Source: Ovis canadensis (lineage: Eukaryota; Chordata; Mammalia; Artiodactyla; Bovidae). From it: a stretch of DNA of 64,000 nucleotides. Numbering within the stretch: the first letter of the stretch is position 1; every line of letters begins with the position of its first letter. Below the pieces are notes generated by a model. That model searched no databases. It was not told the origin of the DNA and saw nothing but the letters and a program-made list of their open reading frames with translations. A program made the translations under genes and the position numbers. Positions 20,935 to 31,949 of the stretch are shown here, piece by piece. The stretch lies in NCBI RefSeq assembly GCF_042477335.2, contig NC_091262.1, positions 42,133,001 through 42,197,000 of the forward strand, in the 5' to 3' direction.

Positions 20935-21689
20935 GTGTTCACATGTGTCTATGTCTTTGTGTTAGAGGAGCGGGATGTAAATGGTAGACAATACAGATGG
21001 AACAACTGGAGAGATAAGAGGTGCTCAGGTGAAAAGGAATTTGCTAATTGGTCATTCACCATGCTGGACAGGTAATCCAACCGGACTGGGCGCACTGAAG
21101 TAGGGATAGTCCTTCATCTCTAATCCCTAATTCATCAGAATAAAGACTGCAACTCTTCCTCAGCGTTATCGTAAAAAACATTTTCGAAAGCAACTCAGGA
21201 ACTTCCTCTGGAACCGCAGCACATCTTACAGGTCTGGGGCTCAACCAACCTCCATCCCATATTAAATAAACAAGTACATACACACACGAATAGACAGAAT
21301 AAGTAGATGTTCGTGTGAGTGTACACACAGAAATATCGTAATTCCCATACGCCTCTTTCCTGCTATTAAGACGGGCTCCACTGAGAATGCCATCTAACTG
21401 GATAGTGCCCCTGTTTCAGGCACTAAGTGGAGTGTCCAGCACCCTGACTGTGCGCACTGGGACCACGCTGTTCTCCCCTATGAGAGGAGAACACAGTGTT
21501 AACTGGTGGACTCAAGATGCAGATTCCAGAGCCTGAACTCAGGATACAGAGACAAACACACAAGCTTACTCAACAACCACCTTCTCAGTTCTTACACTGC
21601 TTGACCTCTCTCTGCGCAGGTGTGGTCTGGAGACAGATCCCTCTCTGGTCCCCTGCTGGTCTCTCTCTGTGCCTCGACACTCGGACCAC
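20935..21689. other. Unrecognised intronic stretch
   Basis: No gene or repeat assigned. A GT/CA-rich patch lies near 21270-21330. Confidence 0.35.
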
Positions 21690-22592
21690 ATGCAAAGTAA
21701 GTGCTTCATCAAAAGACCATCAAGAGAGCCACCATATGGGAAAAAACACCTTCAACAAATATAATCAACTAGCTTTTATCCAAACATAAAAAACGAAGCA
21801 AGTTAGTAAGAAGAAAAATAGGCAAAAGACTCAAACAGGCCATTAACATGAAAAGTTGCTCCACTTCATCTAGTCAAAAAAATAAAAAGAAAATGAAAAC
21901 TTCAGTGAGATTTACTAAAGACCAGCCAGAAGGACTAAAAGTGTCCGATAATACCAAGTCTTTGTGAAAATGCAGAGCAACAGAAAGTCTCATTCACTGA
22001 TGGTGATGAGTATAAACCGGTATAATCTCTCTAGAAAAGACACTGTCTACTAAAATTGAAGACACACTAAACAATCCAGGAGCAATTCCATCCCTAAATA
22101 CATATTAGAGAAATACGTGCACATGTTCACCAAGAGAGCTATGCAAGTGTTCATGGGAGCATTATTCTTAATAGACCATATTAGAAAATACCCCAAATGT
22201 CCATCAACAGTAAAATAAACTGTAGTTCAGTCACACAATAGAATACTAAACAGATATGAAGATGAATGAATTCATAATGCCACAACACACGAATCTTTAA
22301 AACATAAATTTACAACAGTGCCTGTCTTGGGGAAAGAATGCAGTTGGCAGGAAGAGCCTAACACAGGGGTTTTAGGGTCAGGACAGCAGCTCTGTTGGCA
22401 GGATAATGCTGCCAGGTAGGGATGCTGTCAGGTAGGGGCGAGGGTGAGGAGCCCCCAATGTTGTATGCCCTGACCTGGGTGGTGTTTACATGGGCGTTCA
22501 TTTTGTGGTAATTCACTAATGTACACGTGCTTTCTGTGCTTTTACTAGATATTAAGTTTCACAATAAAAAAGTATTAAAAAAAAAAATGAAG
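21690..22592 (+). mobile_element. Old L1 3' end with A tail
   Basis: Sense, degraded: 'caaaagactcaaacaggccattaacatg', 'ttcatgggagcattattcttaatagaccatatt', 'aaaataccccaaatgtccatcaac', 'cacaatagaatactaaacagatatg', closing with 'tactagatattaagtttcacaataaaaaagtattaaaaaaaaaaa'. Confidence 0.75.
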
Positions 22593-22889
22593 TCAGCTGG
22601 CAACATGTAAGTCAAAGTAATTTACATAAAATCTGGGTTTCCGACCTATCCTGAAAAGCCAGACAATTTGGGCCTGCCTTCCTCCAGGCCAGCAACAATC
22701 TGCTGGGGTTGCGCAAACACCCTTCCCTCAGAGCAGCTCCTGCTGTCTGACCACACTGCACCCTCTCTTCCACCCTCTGGTCCGACTCCTGTGAGTCACG
22801 ATGCACCTAACACCATTCCCTCCTCCTCTCCCTGACACTCCTTACAACACAGGACCATAAAAGCACGTGCATGTGTGAATTACAAAGCC
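22593..22889. other. Unrecognised stretch between L1 and MIR
   Basis: Pyrimidine-rich with a 64-codon minus-strand frame that I do not recognise. No support for a gene. Confidence 0.3.
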
Positions 22890-23062
22890 TAGAATCAAGT
22901 ATGCCATTAGCCAGAGCAGTAAAGTTAACCTCAGACTCCTCACCTATAAAACAGAAGTCCTAGGAGTGCCTACAACAATTGCTAAGATCAGATGAGACAA
23001 TGCACATAAAACAGCTAGCTCAGTATTGTCATGGAAACAGCACTCAGTATTAGGAGGCGGAG
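22890..23062 (+). repeat. MIR SINE relic
   Basis: 'aacctcagactcctcacctataaaacagaag...gatcagatgagacaatgcacataaaacagctagc' follows the core and 3' part of MIR in order. Confidence 0.6.
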
Positions 23063-23984
23063 GCTTTTATTTATTATTAATACACATTTCTCATATTTAT
23101 GCCTAGAATGTAAAGCTGCTTGCCATGGCCACTGTCTTCTGACTATACAGGAAATACAGTATCAAAATATGGGTTGGTATATGTTTAATTAAATATCCCT
23201 ACATGTATCACTATTTAAAAAAGAAAAACATATAAATCTTCCAAAGTTCCTTTACATGACACCACTGGGAAAGACTTCCTATGATTATACTTTGAAAAGT
23301 ACACTTGTGTTTACTTGTTTTTGCCAAAGCACATATTTCTCCCCATCAGGGCTTTTACTGGTCTAATCAGTGTGAGGTGAACGGATACTTAACAAAAATA
23401 CACTTCAGTGGATTTTAAGACCTCAGTCATAAAATGCCCTCAAAATTAAAACTGACTTTTCAAAGTAACATCCTGTGAACACCAAAAGCAGCTTATTTTT
23501 CACATACTTTTTGTGTCCTAGCCAAAGTACAGGCAAGTATACTGTGCCTAGCCAATATTCTTATCTAATTCTTGCCCTTCGGTAAAGACACATTTTTCTC
23601 CAAAATCCCACAGAAGTCTAATTCAAACTACTTTTTCCAGAAGCTGATCTGGCAGTAAGTCCTCCCTAAAAAGGAACACTATGAATTTCATCCACAACTA
23701 CAAAGAAAGCTAATGAACTAGTCACCCTCAACACCCATCAACTAACAGACACCACGCTGAGCAACAGAAGCCATACACAACAGAATCCACACCGGAAGAT
23801 TCTGTCTGTATAAAGTTCACAGGCAAAACCACAGTGTTTACAGAATGTGTAAGTGGTAAAATTATAAAGGAAAACTAGAAAATAAGTACTATGGAAGATT
23901 CTTGTGATATCTGGAGAAAGCAGGTTATGACAGAAATGGCCTGCTGGGGATGCCGGTGCCCACCATCATTTACAGCATTAAAAG
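23063..23984. other. Unrecognised intronic stretch
   Basis: AT-rich with no gene or clear repeat. 24086-24635 is similarly plain. Confidence 0.35.
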
Positions 23985-24085
23985 GGCCCGTAAGTACAGC
24001 ACAGTAATGTGTTCACTGCTCTACTTCTACCACCTACAACAATGCCTGGTACACACTAGGCTAGCAGAAAATACCTGCTGAATAT
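23985..24085 (+). repeat. L2-type LINE 3' relic
   Basis: 'gttcactgctctacttctaccacctacaacaatgcctggtacacactaggc...tgctgaata' resembles the conserved 3' end of L2. Confidence 0.5.
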
Positions 24086-24635
24086 AGAAAACAGTTTCAA
24101 AACTCCAAACTGTTAAGAGCTGGCTAGACCCTAAACATAACAGTGACAGACAGCTTACTGTCCATTTTCCATTTCAGTATATTCAACACATAAATAAATT
24201 AGAATTGCTTTGTAATTCTTAACCTTTTTGTCCTATTCAGACTTTCACCAAATGCATGCATACAATATATACACGAATGTATCTAGAGTGAACTGAAATT
24301 TTTTTTAATTAACAAAAGAAAATGCAAAAGCTCATGTGTTACACCAAGTCCAGGCTCTAGATAGGACTTCATGATCTTCCCCAACCAAAAAAGCACACCA
24401 GAGAGCTATGCTATTGTATCAGTAACACCTCAAGTGTGTTTAGAGAGAAAAATGCAAAATTCTTTTGATCTTAAAAATGATATATTTCACAACTGATTAT
24501 GACAATATAGACCAACTAGAAATTATAAGCCTTTAGAGGACAGGGATCCAAAACAAACTGTGCTCAACGAATGCTCACTGAACTAACAAAAGAGAACGTC
24601 ATTACTGAGGGCCTCCTAAATTTTAGCATTATGTA

Positions 24636-24998
24636 CTGAATTGGAGAAGACTCTTGAGAATCCCTTCGACTGCAAGGAGATCCAACCAGTCCATCCTAAA
24701 GGAGATCAGTCCTGGGTGTTCACTGGAAGGACTGATGCTGAAGCTGAAACTCCAATACTTTGGCCACCTGATGCGAAGAGCTGACTCATCTGAAGACCCT
24801 GATGCTGGGAGGGATTGAGGGAAGGAAGAGAAGGGGACGACAGAGGATGAGATGGCTGGATGGCATCACCGACTCAATGGACATAGGTTTGGGTGGACTC
24901 TGGCAGTTGGTGATGGACAGCAAGGCCTGGCGTGCTGCGGTTCATGGGGTCGCAAAGAGTCAGACGTGACTGAGCAACTGAATTGAACTGAATTGAGA
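24636..24998 (+). mobile_element. BovB 3' end
   Basis: Sense 5'-truncated copy from 'ggagaagactcttgagaatcccttcgactgc' to the tail 'gagcaactgaattgaactgaattga', including the characteristic terminal ACTGA repeats. High similarity to the consensus suggests a fairly recent insertion. Confidence 0.93.
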
Positions 24999-25572
24999 GA
25001 GCAACCATAAATTAAGTTTAATTCACTTATCAAAACTGTGCACAAATTCAAAAGATTACTAATGACAATTTGAAAAGAGTGAAAATTCCTATAACAGCCA
25101 AGAAATAAAATGAACTTTCACTCTTTGGGATGCACACTATTTTAAAAAACAAAAAATATTTCAGATAATCAAAAAAACAATTTTAAACTAAACCAGATAT
25201 ATGCTAATCTTATGTTCCTAACTAGTATCCAAGTAATATTCATTCCAGTCTTCAGCTCCCTCTGGGCATGATAAGCTAGAATGAGTGAGACCACTCATCA
25301 ATCAACTCATTTCCCAGCATGCTACCAGCGCAAGTGAGTTAGGGTGTTCTATCATATACCCAAATGCACCTACACACAAATGAAAACCTGTCTTCTGATA
25401 CATCCCAAAGTTAAGGGCTTTCTGAGATTCAATATTTAACACATTAAATCTCAAATGGTATTTTATAGTACAAATTTTGGCAACATTGGTTTTATCATGT
25501 TAAAACACTGCTCTGAGTCACTATTTTCATCCACTTCTAGGATATAAAATGAAATTTTCCCTACCCTTGTAG

Positions 25573-25652
25573 TCACTGCTGCTGCTGCTAAGTCACTTCA
25601 GTCATGTCCAACTCTGTGCAACCCCATAGATGGCAGCCCATCAGGCTTCCCA
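25573..25652 (-). mobile_element. BOV-A2 3' fragment
   Basis: Antisense 'tgctgctgctgctaagtcacttcagtcatgtcc...cagcccatcaggcttccc' is the 3' end of a BOV-A2 element. The rest is missing. Confidence 0.85.
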
Positions 25653-26939
25653 TCTTATTACTAAGGATCTGTTTGAGAAGGCATGGAAATCAAGCACCTG
25701 GCTAGCCCATCAAGGAGCAACTTGAACCCACTCTTGTCTCCAATAAATAAATTAGGAAGTACTCTAGGTCACCAACAGCAAAAGGCCTGTTTTTATTGCT
25801 GACTTGTATTAGAAATACTGTACTGAAACAGGCCCATCTTAGATTCAAAACTTGGTGAACTGTTCTAATGTCTCTTTCTACAAGATTTAAAAGTTAAGCT
25901 AAAAAGATTTTTCAAGACTACCTTCCAAAATTCAAAGATGCAAAGCAAGTTCAAATCAAATATTTCAGAAACATCATACTAGAAACTATCTTTCAATCTT
26001 AACATTTCATCAAAAACTCTAGTAATAAAAAAAGAACTCTGCTCGTCCCACAGCTAGTCTCCAGCCCCAGGAGGCTCGGTAAGTGTTGGATGTTGAGTGG
26101 GTGACCGCACAGGGCCTGCAGTGAGTGGTGGCTAGGCATCCAGGGACCAGTGGCACCACACTTAAGATTTACAGTCAGACTCCTGGTCTTTCATTAGATT
26201 GAATTATTATCATGTCAGAGCTCCATCAATAAATAGGATATACATTTCCAAATTTTTCACCAAAATTATTATTTTTAATGACATTTTCCTTAGCAGCATA
26301 GTGCTGTCTTGTTTATACTCAGTTCTATTCTTAGAATGACACTGAGTTTACATTTGGTCTCTAACAGAAAAAAGATTAAAGAGCAAGTAAAAGTCAGAGC
26401 CAGCACATTGTTAACAGGATTGAAAAAAAGAAAAGAAGTGAAACTACTGTAATCTTTTTCCTTCAAACCAAACAGGAAACGGGACTCCATCTACCAGCCC
26501 ACAGCTTTTGACAACTGCAGATGGGTCTTAACCGCATGACTTGTAGGTGTGGATGGCTGACTTCTGTCACTTACTGACAGTCACCAAAACACAGCATCAG
26601 TCTTTCTTAAATACAAAATAAAAGTTTTCAAGTCCCTAAAATGAAATCGTCACCATTCTCAAAAAGGAAACAAAAGAAAAAAGGGTCTTTCCTAATAGCA
26701 CAGAGCAGTTTCTGCTACTGAACAATCTTGGGGTGGGGCCAGCACTGCGCAATCTGAAAAGCACCTATCTAATGGAACTGTCCTAAAATGAACTGGAGAG
26801 CTGTAAATGTGGTCAGGGATTATCAACCAAGGATATAAAGGACAATTCTAACCATAAGCGTCTACAATGTTAAACACACTAACATAGAAAATTAAACATC
26901 TTTCCCTTAAATACTATAAAAACATTTCTAGTTAAAAAC
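25653..26939. other. Unrecognised intronic stretch
   Basis: No gene or repeat assigned. 24999-25572 is likewise plain AT-rich intron. Confidence 0.35.
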
Positions 26940-27058
26940 AGGACATATGTATACCTATGGCTGATTCATGTTGATGTTTGATAAAAAAAAACAAAACAAA
27001 AAAATCTTATAAAGCAATTATCTTTCAAATAAAGAAAAATTTTAAAAAGTATTATACA
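26940..27058 (+). mobile_element. Ruminant L1 3' end
   Basis: 'acatatgtatacctatggctgattcatgttgatg' and 'aaagcaattatctttcaaataaagaaaaattttaaaaag' are the last part of the bovine L1 3' UTR with its A-rich tail. Confidence 0.85.
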
Positions 27059-27599
27059 AACTTGACAGGTACAGAAAAATATTACCACAGTGAAGCTCAA
27101 TAAACACTGACAGACACAATCAAGTGAATTTTCATAAAGCTACGTGCTTCCCCGAAGCAAATACACACCAATCACAAAGTACCAAAACTAAAACTATGTC
27201 GTAACAGCCACTCAAGACATTTCCTATCTACAGGGAGTAATTTTGTAATTATTTTTGTTCATTTAGCTATATTCTACAGTTTTTAACTTTCAAGTGATCA
27301 GCTATTAAGGATACAATAAATCAATTCCTACTAAGTGGCGTAAATAATTTCCATACTAAAGTACACTAAAATTTTAGAAATAATCAGTGGGAAAAAAATT
27401 CTGAGACAAAATGGAAACTTTTACGCAGCAAAATCTGTAACAGAACAATGCTACATTTTATTGTTTCCTCTGGCATGAACAGCTTGAGTCCACAAGCCGC
27501 TAAACTTCCTTCAGACTCTCCATGATTCAACCAATGGAAATGTCTCTAACTGTTTCTGTCATTTTCTCACATAATTAAACAATTCCTTGGTGAGACAGA

Positions 27600-27873
27600 A
27601 CTACCCTCAAATTCCTGGTTTCAACTTTTGAATGATTTGCATCAGGTACACTGTTGATTCTGTTTGCAAATTAAGATATATACCACAGATTAAAACTTTT
27701 CCTTTATTACTGAAGTTAATATACACAGAGAAGCCTTTTCCACTGAGGAGTTTTTTTAAGCCTCCTACACTTTCTTCTAGTGTTTTATGATTTACCTTCT
27801 CTGCATATTTTTCAAACGGATTTTTTTTTTTGGAGGGGGATGGCCTAAGGGCAGAAACAACATGTATTTTCAA
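27600..27873 (-). other. Unidentified 88-codon open frame with downstream AATAAA
   Basis: The minus strand has an ATG at 27873 and an uninterrupted frame to a TGA near 27607. A lysine-rich stretch (SPSKKKNPFEKYAEKVNHK) comes first, then a mixed alpha/beta-looking segment ending QIIQKLKPGI. An AATAAA occurs at 27462-27457, about 145 bases past the stop. I do not recognise the product. It could be a retrocopy of an unfamiliar gene or a chance frame. No intron boundaries or tail are evident. Confidence 0.2.
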
Positions 27874-27959
27874 AGGATAGTCAACAGTCCCAGCACCCTA
27901 TACTAATGCATCCTTTCTCCAGAAATCTACAACGTTATTTCTATCACAGTCTCAATTTC

Positions 27960-28140
27960 CTTTCCTGTAGGCTAGGTGAACTTGGGGAAGTTACCTATCT
28001 GTTTCAATTTCCGCATCCATAAACCGGGGATAACAGCAGTGCTCACTTCATAGGGATACTATGAGAATTAAATCAGTTAATTCATATTAAGCACTTAGAA
28101 CAATAGCTAACACACATTAAATGCTGATAACCATAATCAC
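27960..28140 (+). repeat. MIR SINE relic
   Basis: 'gtgaacttggggaagttacctatctgtttcaatttccgcatccataaaccggggataacagcagtg' through 'gagaattaaatcagttaattcat...agcacttagaacaatagctaacacacattaaatgct' follows MIR core and 3' end closely. Confidence 0.8.
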
Positions 28141-28269
28141 TAAAAAAACTTGTAAACACACAGATGTTTCTGGACTTTGCGATTCCAATGTCTACTCCTG
28201 AATTAAAAGACTGCTTCAAATTACTCTGAATTTATTAGATTTTCTAATAAGGTTTCTTTTTCTTAACTT

Positions 28270-28500
28270 TCACAGTTATTATCCATTTATTTTATCAGAT
28301 AAACTTTCTCATCAACACATTAAGTTTTCTAGAATATCACACTGGAATTTTATTTGGAATTGTATTAACATTTATATACCAACTCTAGGAAATGTGACAT
28401 TTTCTATGGTATCCTCCCCATTCAGAGACTATATTTTCTCGTCTCACTTACTTAAGTTTTATGTCCTTTAAAGTTAAGTTACCAACAATTGCTGTATTTT
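28270..28500 (-). mobile_element. L1 ORF2 fragment
   Basis: Antisense: 'cactggaattttatttggaattgtattaacatttata' and 'gacattttctatggtatcctccccattcagag' resemble reversed L1 ORF2. Old and degraded. Confidence 0.55.
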
Positions 28501-28539
28501 TCCTAGGTACAACCTTTTTGGAGAAAGAATTAGTGGTAT

Positions 28540-28920
28540 GTATCAGAATTTTAAATGCACATACATACCCTTTGATCCAGAAATTCCATTTTTAACAACG
28601 AGACACACAGTAATACTACACACATGCAGAAAAATATAAGGCTATTTATTACAAAATCCTGGAAACAAGTTAAATGTGTATCAGTAACCACCTGCAGCCT
28701 ATTCATGGAATGGAAAAATATTCAATCATTACAAAGAATATAGAATCAAAGATACTGACTTAGAGTTCTACAAATTATTATGCTAAAAGCAAGAAAAGCA
28801 AGCTGCAAATTCATATTTTTTTTTCAAACAGAAGTGGGGGAAACAAAAATATCACATGTAAACTACTGAGTACATACACAGCCTGGTTCTTATTAAGCAT
28901 TTTAATCATCTTAGAAAATT
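28540..28920 (+). mobile_element. L1/HAL1-type 3' fragment
   Basis: Sense: 'cataccctttgatccagaaattcca', 'ggctatttattacaaaatcctggaaacaag', 'ctattcatggaatggaaaaatattcaatcattacaaag'. Typical of late L1 ORF2 in an old copy. Confidence 0.6.
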
Positions 28921-28924
28921 AAAT

Positions 28925-30060
28925 GTGACTTGGTTGGTTGAGTATTATTTCATTTCCCCCAACTTTTATGGCCTTTCTCTATATAAGATTTAACGGTGGT
29001 CCCAAAACACAGCATTTTAGAAAAATAAGCTTTCAACTGACATTCTACTCAAATATTTAAAAATGCAAACGTCACCAAAATGTAATGTTTAACTAGTGAT
29101 ACTTGTTAATATGCCATAAAATCTCAACACCATAATTCATGAGGAAAAGTATGACTCTTTCTAAGGCATCATTTTCCTATGGCAATCCACTGAAAACATT
29201 TCTCTCCGTAAGAGAAATATCCTTTTTGGATATAAAGTGCCAGAGAGCACACTACAGGAACACAGTGACATTCTCTACAATATGGAAACAAAGCCTCTCC
29301 TCCCCGTAAAGAAGTCCCAGGAAAGTAAACAGTGTAAGACTATTTTAAAAATCATGCGAAAATTTGCCTTTTATTCTAAATCTTTAGATCAAGTTTTACC
29401 TTTAGATTGGTCTTTATCTATGTAGAGCAATAAAGGTACACATAAAAGTTTTCTTAAAGAGAGAACACTAAATTCCTTACAAGAATTTACTCACTGATAA
29501 ACGTAACCGCTAACTTTCAGCCAAAAAACAAAGTCTTGAGTTCAGAAACTTTAGGGCCTAATTATGCCTGGTCCAAGATGCTATGAATAAACATTTCAAA
29601 CAGTAAAGGAAAAAAAAAAAAAAGGCAAAAACATGAAACCAGCACCCGCTTAAGCACCCGATGCTACTTAAAGTAATAAATTGATTTTTGAGAGAGATTT
29701 TTTTACTCTTCATATTTCTGTATCCCCGCAACCGTTTACGGTGGAAATGATTAAGTCGTACAAAAGGAGAGGAGACAACTGATTTTTAGGAACTTCAGCT
29801 TTTTCATGTAACATACAAACTGGCTTGAAAGCACTGAGAAAATGGCACAGTACTTCAAAGCATATGAAAAAACTGATAGGAAAACGTTAGTTTTTTAACG
29901 AACCCACAGGTCTTTGTCAATTTTTATTTTTAAAAGTTCACTATCCATTTTTAAGGGCATTGTGCGGTATTTTTGAAAGTGTAACTCGAACTGAACTCTT
30001 AAAAAGTGTTAGGAAGTTAGTTTTTCCAATGTCACCTTAAATAAAACAGCGAAAAGATCC
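28925..30060. other. Intron 1 next to the CpG island, no repeat seen
   Basis: This segment nearest exon 1 appears free of recognisable transposons, apart from an A run at 29610-29624. It may contain conserved promoter-proximal elements, but none can be named by reading. Confidence 0.4.
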
Positions 30061-30340
30061 TACCTACTCCACAGGGGCTGAGTGCCGTCCCAAAGCCGTG
30101 TCGCGGGCGCGCGCATACCAGCGACAGTGACATCAGACCGAAACCACACGGTTTCGCCAGGGACCAGCCACTCCCGCAAAGAGTGCAGCCGCCGGGGTAG
30201 CCCCGGCCCGCCCGCCGCGCCCCGCGCCCGGCTTCCCGGCAGGACCTGTTGCGCGTCCCCGCCCGCCCTTCTCCCTCCTGCCGTGGGCCGGGGCCGGAGC
30301 TGGAGCCGGGACCGGGCAGCGACGCCGCAGCAGTGCACCT

Positions 30341-30380
30341 GCCCGGGCCCCGGCCGGCCCCGGCCCCGCCGCCCGCCCCC
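30341..30380 (-). promoter_or_regulatory. G-quadruplex-prone tract at start of intron 1
   Basis: On the transcript (minus) strand this reads as at least six runs of three or more G separated by 1-7 bases, beginning about 70 bases after the exon 1 splice donor. It meets the usual pattern for G4 formation in the non-template strand and nascent RNA. Any regulatory effect is inference. Confidence 0.55.
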
Positions 30381-30451
30381 TCCACGGCCCGCCCGGCAGC
30401 CCGCGGGCACAGGGAGAAGGGCCCCCAGCGGACACTCCCCACGGTGCTCAC

Positions 30452-30478
30452 CTTGGCGGCCGCGGCCCTGGCGGACAT
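30452..30478 (-). CDS. TJP1: TJP1 (ZO-1) exon 1, coding part
   Basis: Read on the minus strand, this is an ATG followed by nine codons giving MSARAAAAK, directly joined to a GTGAGC splice donor at 30451-30446. MSARAAAAK is the known N terminus of tight junction protein ZO-1, a cytoplasmic MAGUK scaffold (PDZ1-3, SH3, guanylate-kinase-like, ZU5) that links claudins, JAMs and occludin to actin. The start context is AAGATGT, with A at -3. The exon ends in phase 0, so it joins the codon boundary of exon 2 at 3473. The 5' UTR must run to higher coordinates inside the CpG island; its start cannot be read from sequence. The frame stays open past the donor only because the island is GC rich, and that extension is intron. 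Identity is near certain because exon 2 is also present, in the same orientation and phase. Confidence 0.95.
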
Positions 30479-31794
30479 CTTGTCTCTCCCGCGCCGCGCA
30501 ACGATTCTCGGACCCGAGACTCCGCGCCGCCAGCCGCCGGTTCCTCACGCCGCGGCCCAGATAAACATCTCCCGGGAGCGAGCGGGCGGGGGCTGGGGCG
30601 CCGGAGAGGCCCAACCCACAGGGAGGGGACTGAACTCGGACAAAAGTCCGCGCCGCGCCCGCCCCGCCCGGGGCTCCCCGCGGGGTGCGCCCGGCCGGCG
30701 CCTCCTTCCCAACGCTACGCCCGCAGCCAAGCCGCGGGCACGTCGGCACGCCGCTCGGCCGCCTCGGGGCCTCCGCCGCCCGCAGTCCGCCCGCCGGCTC
30801 TTCGGGGGACGCTTTAGCACGTAACTTTCCGGGAACGAGCCGCAGCAACGGGACGTGGCGTCGGCGGGCTGAGCCGGCGCCGGCAACCGCGGACGACCAC
30901 GCAAACCTGCCGGCCCGGCCCGGCCCGGCCCACTGAGCATGCCCGGCCTATGGGTGGGGGCTGGGGCGGTGCGATCGACGGAGGCGGGGCCGTAGCAGGA
31001 GGGGCGGGGCCACGAGGGCGCGGGGCGAGCGGCCGGTCTGCTTCCTGTCCGGATGCGACCCCTTGTCGCGGAAGGAAAAGCCCAGTTTCCGAAGTAACTT
31101 GGAGACGGAGTTTCCTGTTTGTTCGCTGCACGGCCCGGCGGAAAGCGCCCCCGAGGAGCGAGCACCCCCATACCCAGCCTTTGCGACTTGGAGAGAGATG
31201 CCCCAGGCCACGACCCCCGCTGCCCGCCTGCCTGAGCCTCGCTGGGAAGTGCTGCCAGGCTGTCGTAGTGGACGGACCGACTGCCCCGCGAACACTGGTC
31301 ACGGGGTCATGGGCACCCGAGGGCCCACCCACACGAGGCCTTGATAGAGATCCAGCACCACCTTCAACAGCCCATGTAGACAGGGATCCTAAACGCATAT
31401 TTTTGGCATCAAAAATGCTGGGATTCTCAGTGGCAAGGGGAAGGGGTCGCGGTGGGCAGAGCCGCCAGGATGTCGGGTCCAGTGTCCGGGGGACCGGCCC
31501 GCAGTGCAGACGGCCTCGCTAGACACCAAGGAGTATTTCAGAAACCTCTCCGGCCCTCGTTGTTCTGCACTCTGTAAAACGTGAAGCTCTCAAATGGTAA
31601 CCTAAAGAACCTAGTACAGTGCAGCAAAAGGTACATAAGAAATGGAAAAAAGCAGAAACGATAGTTTCCTCTTTAGAATTCAACTGTTGGGAAAATCTAA
31701 GTTAACCAAGAAATACCTGCCTATCATACACAAAAATGAATTAAAATTTCAAACTAAAATACCATACATTTTGCAACCTGAAGCTACGGAACTA

Positions 31795-31947
31795 AAGTGA
31801 AAGTTGTTCAGCCATGTCCGACTCTTTGCGACCCCATGGACTATACAGTACATGGAATTCTCCAGGCCAGAATACTGGAGTGGGTAACCGGTCCCTTCTC
31901 CGGGGGATCTTCCCAACCTAGGGATCAAACCCAGGTCTCCCGCTTTT
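31795..31947 (-). mobile_element. Bov-tA/BOV-A2 fragment
   Basis: Antisense from the tail ('gttgttcagccatgtccgactctttgcgacccc') to 'gatcaaacccaggtctcccgc'. The SINE head is missing. Confidence 0.9.
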
Positions 31948-31949
31948 CT

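Larger units (their letters stand above)
3474..30451 (-). other. TJP1: TJP1 intron 1 (about 27 kb)
   Basis: The intron is bounded by the exon 1 donor GTGAGC and the exon 2 acceptor CAG. It holds many transposon copies, annotated separately, in both orientations, plus an RPS20 retrocopy. I found no further ZO-1 coding exon in it. Alternative first exons cannot be excluded by reading alone. Confidence 0.9.
30085..31520 (-). promoter_or_regulatory. TJP1: CpG island promoter of TJP1
   Basis: CpG dinucleotides are dense from about 30085 to 31075 and remain frequent to about 31520, against an AT-rich background. The island covers exon 1 and the start of intron 1. Classical GC boxes (GGGGCGG / GGGGCGGGGC) lie at 30963-30969, 30981-30990 and 31001-31010, some 500 bases upstream of the ATG. 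No TATA box is evident. This is the usual architecture of a broadly expressed gene with dispersed start sites. A short GGCCC tandem array occurs at about 30908-30932. Long open frames on both strands here are an effect of base composition. The half beyond 31000 could hold a divergent or alternative start, but the sequence does not show one. Confidence 0.88.

Noticed and set aside
22612..22806. A small conserved-looking frame between L1 and MIR
   Set aside because: Pyrimidine-rich context, no homology recognised, no transcript signals.
30032..31522. Many overlapping open frames of 83-262 codons on both strands
   Set aside because: They lie in the CpG island, are arginine-, alanine-, glycine- and proline-rich in all frames, and the only verified coding part is the nine-codon TJP1 exon 1. 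GC-rich DNA has few stops.
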